Of a stretch of 8,920 nucleotides of DNA, positions 7,499 through 8,920 are shown in pieces (position 1 is the first letter of the stretch; each line of letters begins with the position of its first letter). The notes under the pieces were generated by a model. That model was not told where the DNA came from and searched no databases. It worked only from the letters and a program-made list of their open reading frames with translations. This DNA comes from Candidatus Symbiothrix sp. (GTDB lineage Bacteria > Bacteroidota > Bacteroidia > Bacteroidales > Azobacteroidaceae): NCBI GenBank assembly GCA_031270925.1, contig JAISWY010000077.1, positions 1 to 8,920 on the forward strand, given 5' to 3'. Both the position numbers and the translations under genes were made by a program.

Positions 7499-8920
7499 TT
7501 ATTTGATAATCAAACGTTGTGCGAACGATCCGTTTTTGGTAGAAACTTTCAACAAGTAAATACCGGGAGTGGAGGTTTGCACGTTGTAATAGCCTTTGCC
7601 TACTACATAGCAATCAAATACCGTTTCTACTTTTTGACCGGTTACGGAATACAGTTCGGCTTTTGCCAATCCTCTCAATGAACCGAAATCGACGCCGATT
7701 ATTCCATTATCCACTAGGGTATTAATCAATTTAGCGCGAACGTCTTGCGATTTCGGAAATGCGATAGATGAAATAATGATATTGTCTTCCCATCCGGTAT
7801 CGTCGTACTCTTCATCAATTGCAGCCACAGTCGGAGCTGCGGGGATAGAACCGTCGGCGGCTATGGAATGGACACGTCCGAACAAATCGGTATTAAGTTC
7901 GTAATCTTCCAACAAGGCGGGGTCGCCCAATTTGGTAACGGTACTACCTGTCTCCAACAGATAATAAGGTATCCCAAACGATTTGCTGAATTTGAATCCT
8001 TCTCTGAAATTAACACCGCAACCGAGGCCGTCGTTTTCGAGTGTGGCATAGTCGAGTTGCGATTCTTCGGATGCTACTTTATACATCGCCGTGTTGGATT
8101 TGGTGGGAATGGCATCATTGTCGCTTACCGTCATTGCGGCAGGATCGCCTTTAATCAAGCCGATCATGGAGTTTTTAACGGTCACTCCTGCATAATTGCC
8201 GCCACTGCTCAAATCCACAGCGCCGTCGCCGCCTGCCACATTGCGGGTAAATACCGAATTAAAGATATTCAACCTCACGCCTGAACCATCGAAATCGAAA
8301 CCGGCGCCATTACCCACGTTTTGTCCCAGATTTTCAACAAAAAGACTGTTTACAAAAGTGTAATTAGCTTGGCCACCCGGCCATAAAACGGGTTTGTTGT
8401 GCAAACTTTGATTTTTTGCCAAAGTACAATTGATGAACGTTACATCTCCTCCATTCAGATGGCGGATAAGACCGGCATGGCTCCACGATTGATTGGAAAT
8501 AAGAGCGCAAGATTCAAAAGTAGTAGCGCCGCCTGTAATAAAAGCCACACCGCCTTCATATTCGCCATCTCCTTTCGTTCCGTCGGCATTCAATGCAACG
8601 TCGTCGGTTGTAATACCATCCGGATCTGGTCCCCAATGACCGCCTTTATTGTTGCTAATCTCGCAATAATAGAAATAACGAGTATTGTCGCCAAACAAAC
8701 ACAATGCGCCGCCGCGACCGCCAATAGACTGATTGTTTTTAATTTTGCAATATTCATGATTGATTCTTACATCGGCGCCATCTACAAACAAATAACCTCC
8801 ACGACTTTCGCTTCCATTGCCTGTAGCCACGTTGTTGGTTGCTTCACAACCCCTGAAAGTTACCGAAGGAGCGCCTAAATCGCCCGGAGTGATAAAAAAA
8901 GCTCCACCTCTGTATGCAGA
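7499..8920 (-). CDS. Beta-helix (polymorphic-membrane-protein-like) secreted protein with T9SS tail, 5' end outside window
   Basis: The frame is open from the right edge to a TAA at 7499-7501, giving 473 residues of a longer protein. A GTG at 8830 is in mid-domain and is not the real start. Residues ~1-255 are made of short beta-helix rungs with repeated GGA/GGY/GGV turns followed by F-x-x-C or F-x-N strands and an N-N or N-Q-S end: RGGALCLFGDN, FYYCEISNN, TTFESCALISNQS, VTFINCTLAKNQS, NYTFVNSLFVEN, LNIFNSVFTRN. This is the pattern of polymorphic-membrane-protein and choice-of-anchor beta-helix proteins. A later LNTDLFGRVHS passage (~342-352) resembles the conserved DxxGR segment that ends such helices. 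Residues ~405-473 are T9SS-tail-like (AELYSVTGQKVE, TPGIYLLKVSTKNG, final RLIIK). No polysaccharide lyase or hydrolase active site is evident. It is probably a surface or extracellular protein binding or processing glycans (inference). The GH3 gene follows after 54 bp. Confidence 0.88.
   Translation of the reverse strand, partial: SAYRGGAFFITPGDLGAPSVTFRGCEATNNVATGNGSESRGGYLFVDGADVRINHEYCKIKNNQSIGGRGGALCLFGDNTRYFYYCEISNNKGGHWGPDPDGITTDDVALNADGTKGDGEYEGGVAFITGGATTFESCALISNQSWSHAGLIRHLNGGDVTFINCTLAKNQSLHNKPVLWPGGQANYTFVNSLFVENLGQNVGNGAGFDFDGSGVRLNIFNSVFTRNVAGGDGAVDLSSGGNYAGVTVKNSMIGLIKGDPAAMTVSDNDAIPTKSNTAMYKVASEESQLDYATLENDGLGCGVNFREGFKFSKSFGIPYYLLETGSTVTKLGDPALLEDYELNTDLFGRVHSIAADGSIPAAPTVAAIDEEYDDTGWEDNIIISSIAFPKSQDVRAKLINTLVDNGIIGVDFGSLRGLAKAELYSVTGQKVETVFDCYVVGKGYYNVQTSTPGIYLLKVSTKNGSFAQRLIIK

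Noticed and set aside
8828..8830. GTG at 8830 as start of the beta-helix protein
   Set aside because: The frame continues open to the right edge with another GGA-type beta-helix rung (RGGAFFITPGD), and no signal peptide follows the GTG, so the gene is truncated by the window.

Overview
The window is a moderate-GC stretch from a member of the Bacteroidota, most likely a polysaccharide-degrading Bacteroidales-type organism. The evidence is that at least three proteins end in C-terminal domains of the type IX secretion system (T9SS) kind, which are essentially confined to this phylum. Start codons follow A-rich stretches with no Shine-Dalgarno sequence, and the enzymes have typical Bacteroidota CAZyme architectures (GH3 with PA14, GH43 with CBM6-like, GH71/99-like). 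The genus cannot be fixed from the sequence.

All five genes lie on the minus strand, so transcription runs from right to left. In that order: (1) 7499-8920, the 3' part of a beta-helix, polymorphic-membrane-protein-like secreted protein with a T9SS tail, its 5' end outside the window. (2) 4787-7444, a GH3 beta-glycosidase lipoprotein with an inserted PA14 domain. (3) 2384-4741, a 785-residue T9SS protein with two tandem copies of an unrecognised aromatic-rich module, a beta-sandwich-like region and a CARDB domain. (4) 614-2314, a secreted GH43 enzyme with a CBM6-like module and T9SS tail. (5) 1-617, the N-terminal part of a GH71/99-like glycoside hydrolase that runs off the left edge.

The genes are tightly packed: gaps are 54, 45 and 69 bp, and the last pair overlap by 4 bp (ATGA). 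No stretch over 300 bp lacks a gene, and I see no tRNA, rRNA, CRISPR array, insertion sequence or convincing promoter. Two inverted repeats stand out. One is a 26-bp perfect palindrome just before the GH3 start. The other is an 11-bp-stem hairpin followed by six T residues just before the GH43 start, which has the form of an intrinsic terminator or attenuator inside the gene row.

A plausible model (inference) is a polysaccharide-utilisation cluster. Secreted T9SS proteins (beta-helix protein, repeat-module binding protein, GH43-CBM6) would bind and trim a branched polysaccharide at or outside the cell surface, while the GH3 lipoprotein finishes oligosaccharides, probably in the periplasm. The 5' GH71/99-like enzyme is translationally coupled to GH43. 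No SusC/SusD pair or regulator lies in the window, so the substrate stays open. The most novel item is the duplicated ~195-residue module in the 785-residue protein, a candidate undescribed carbohydrate-binding domain whose two copies show a local homogenised block.
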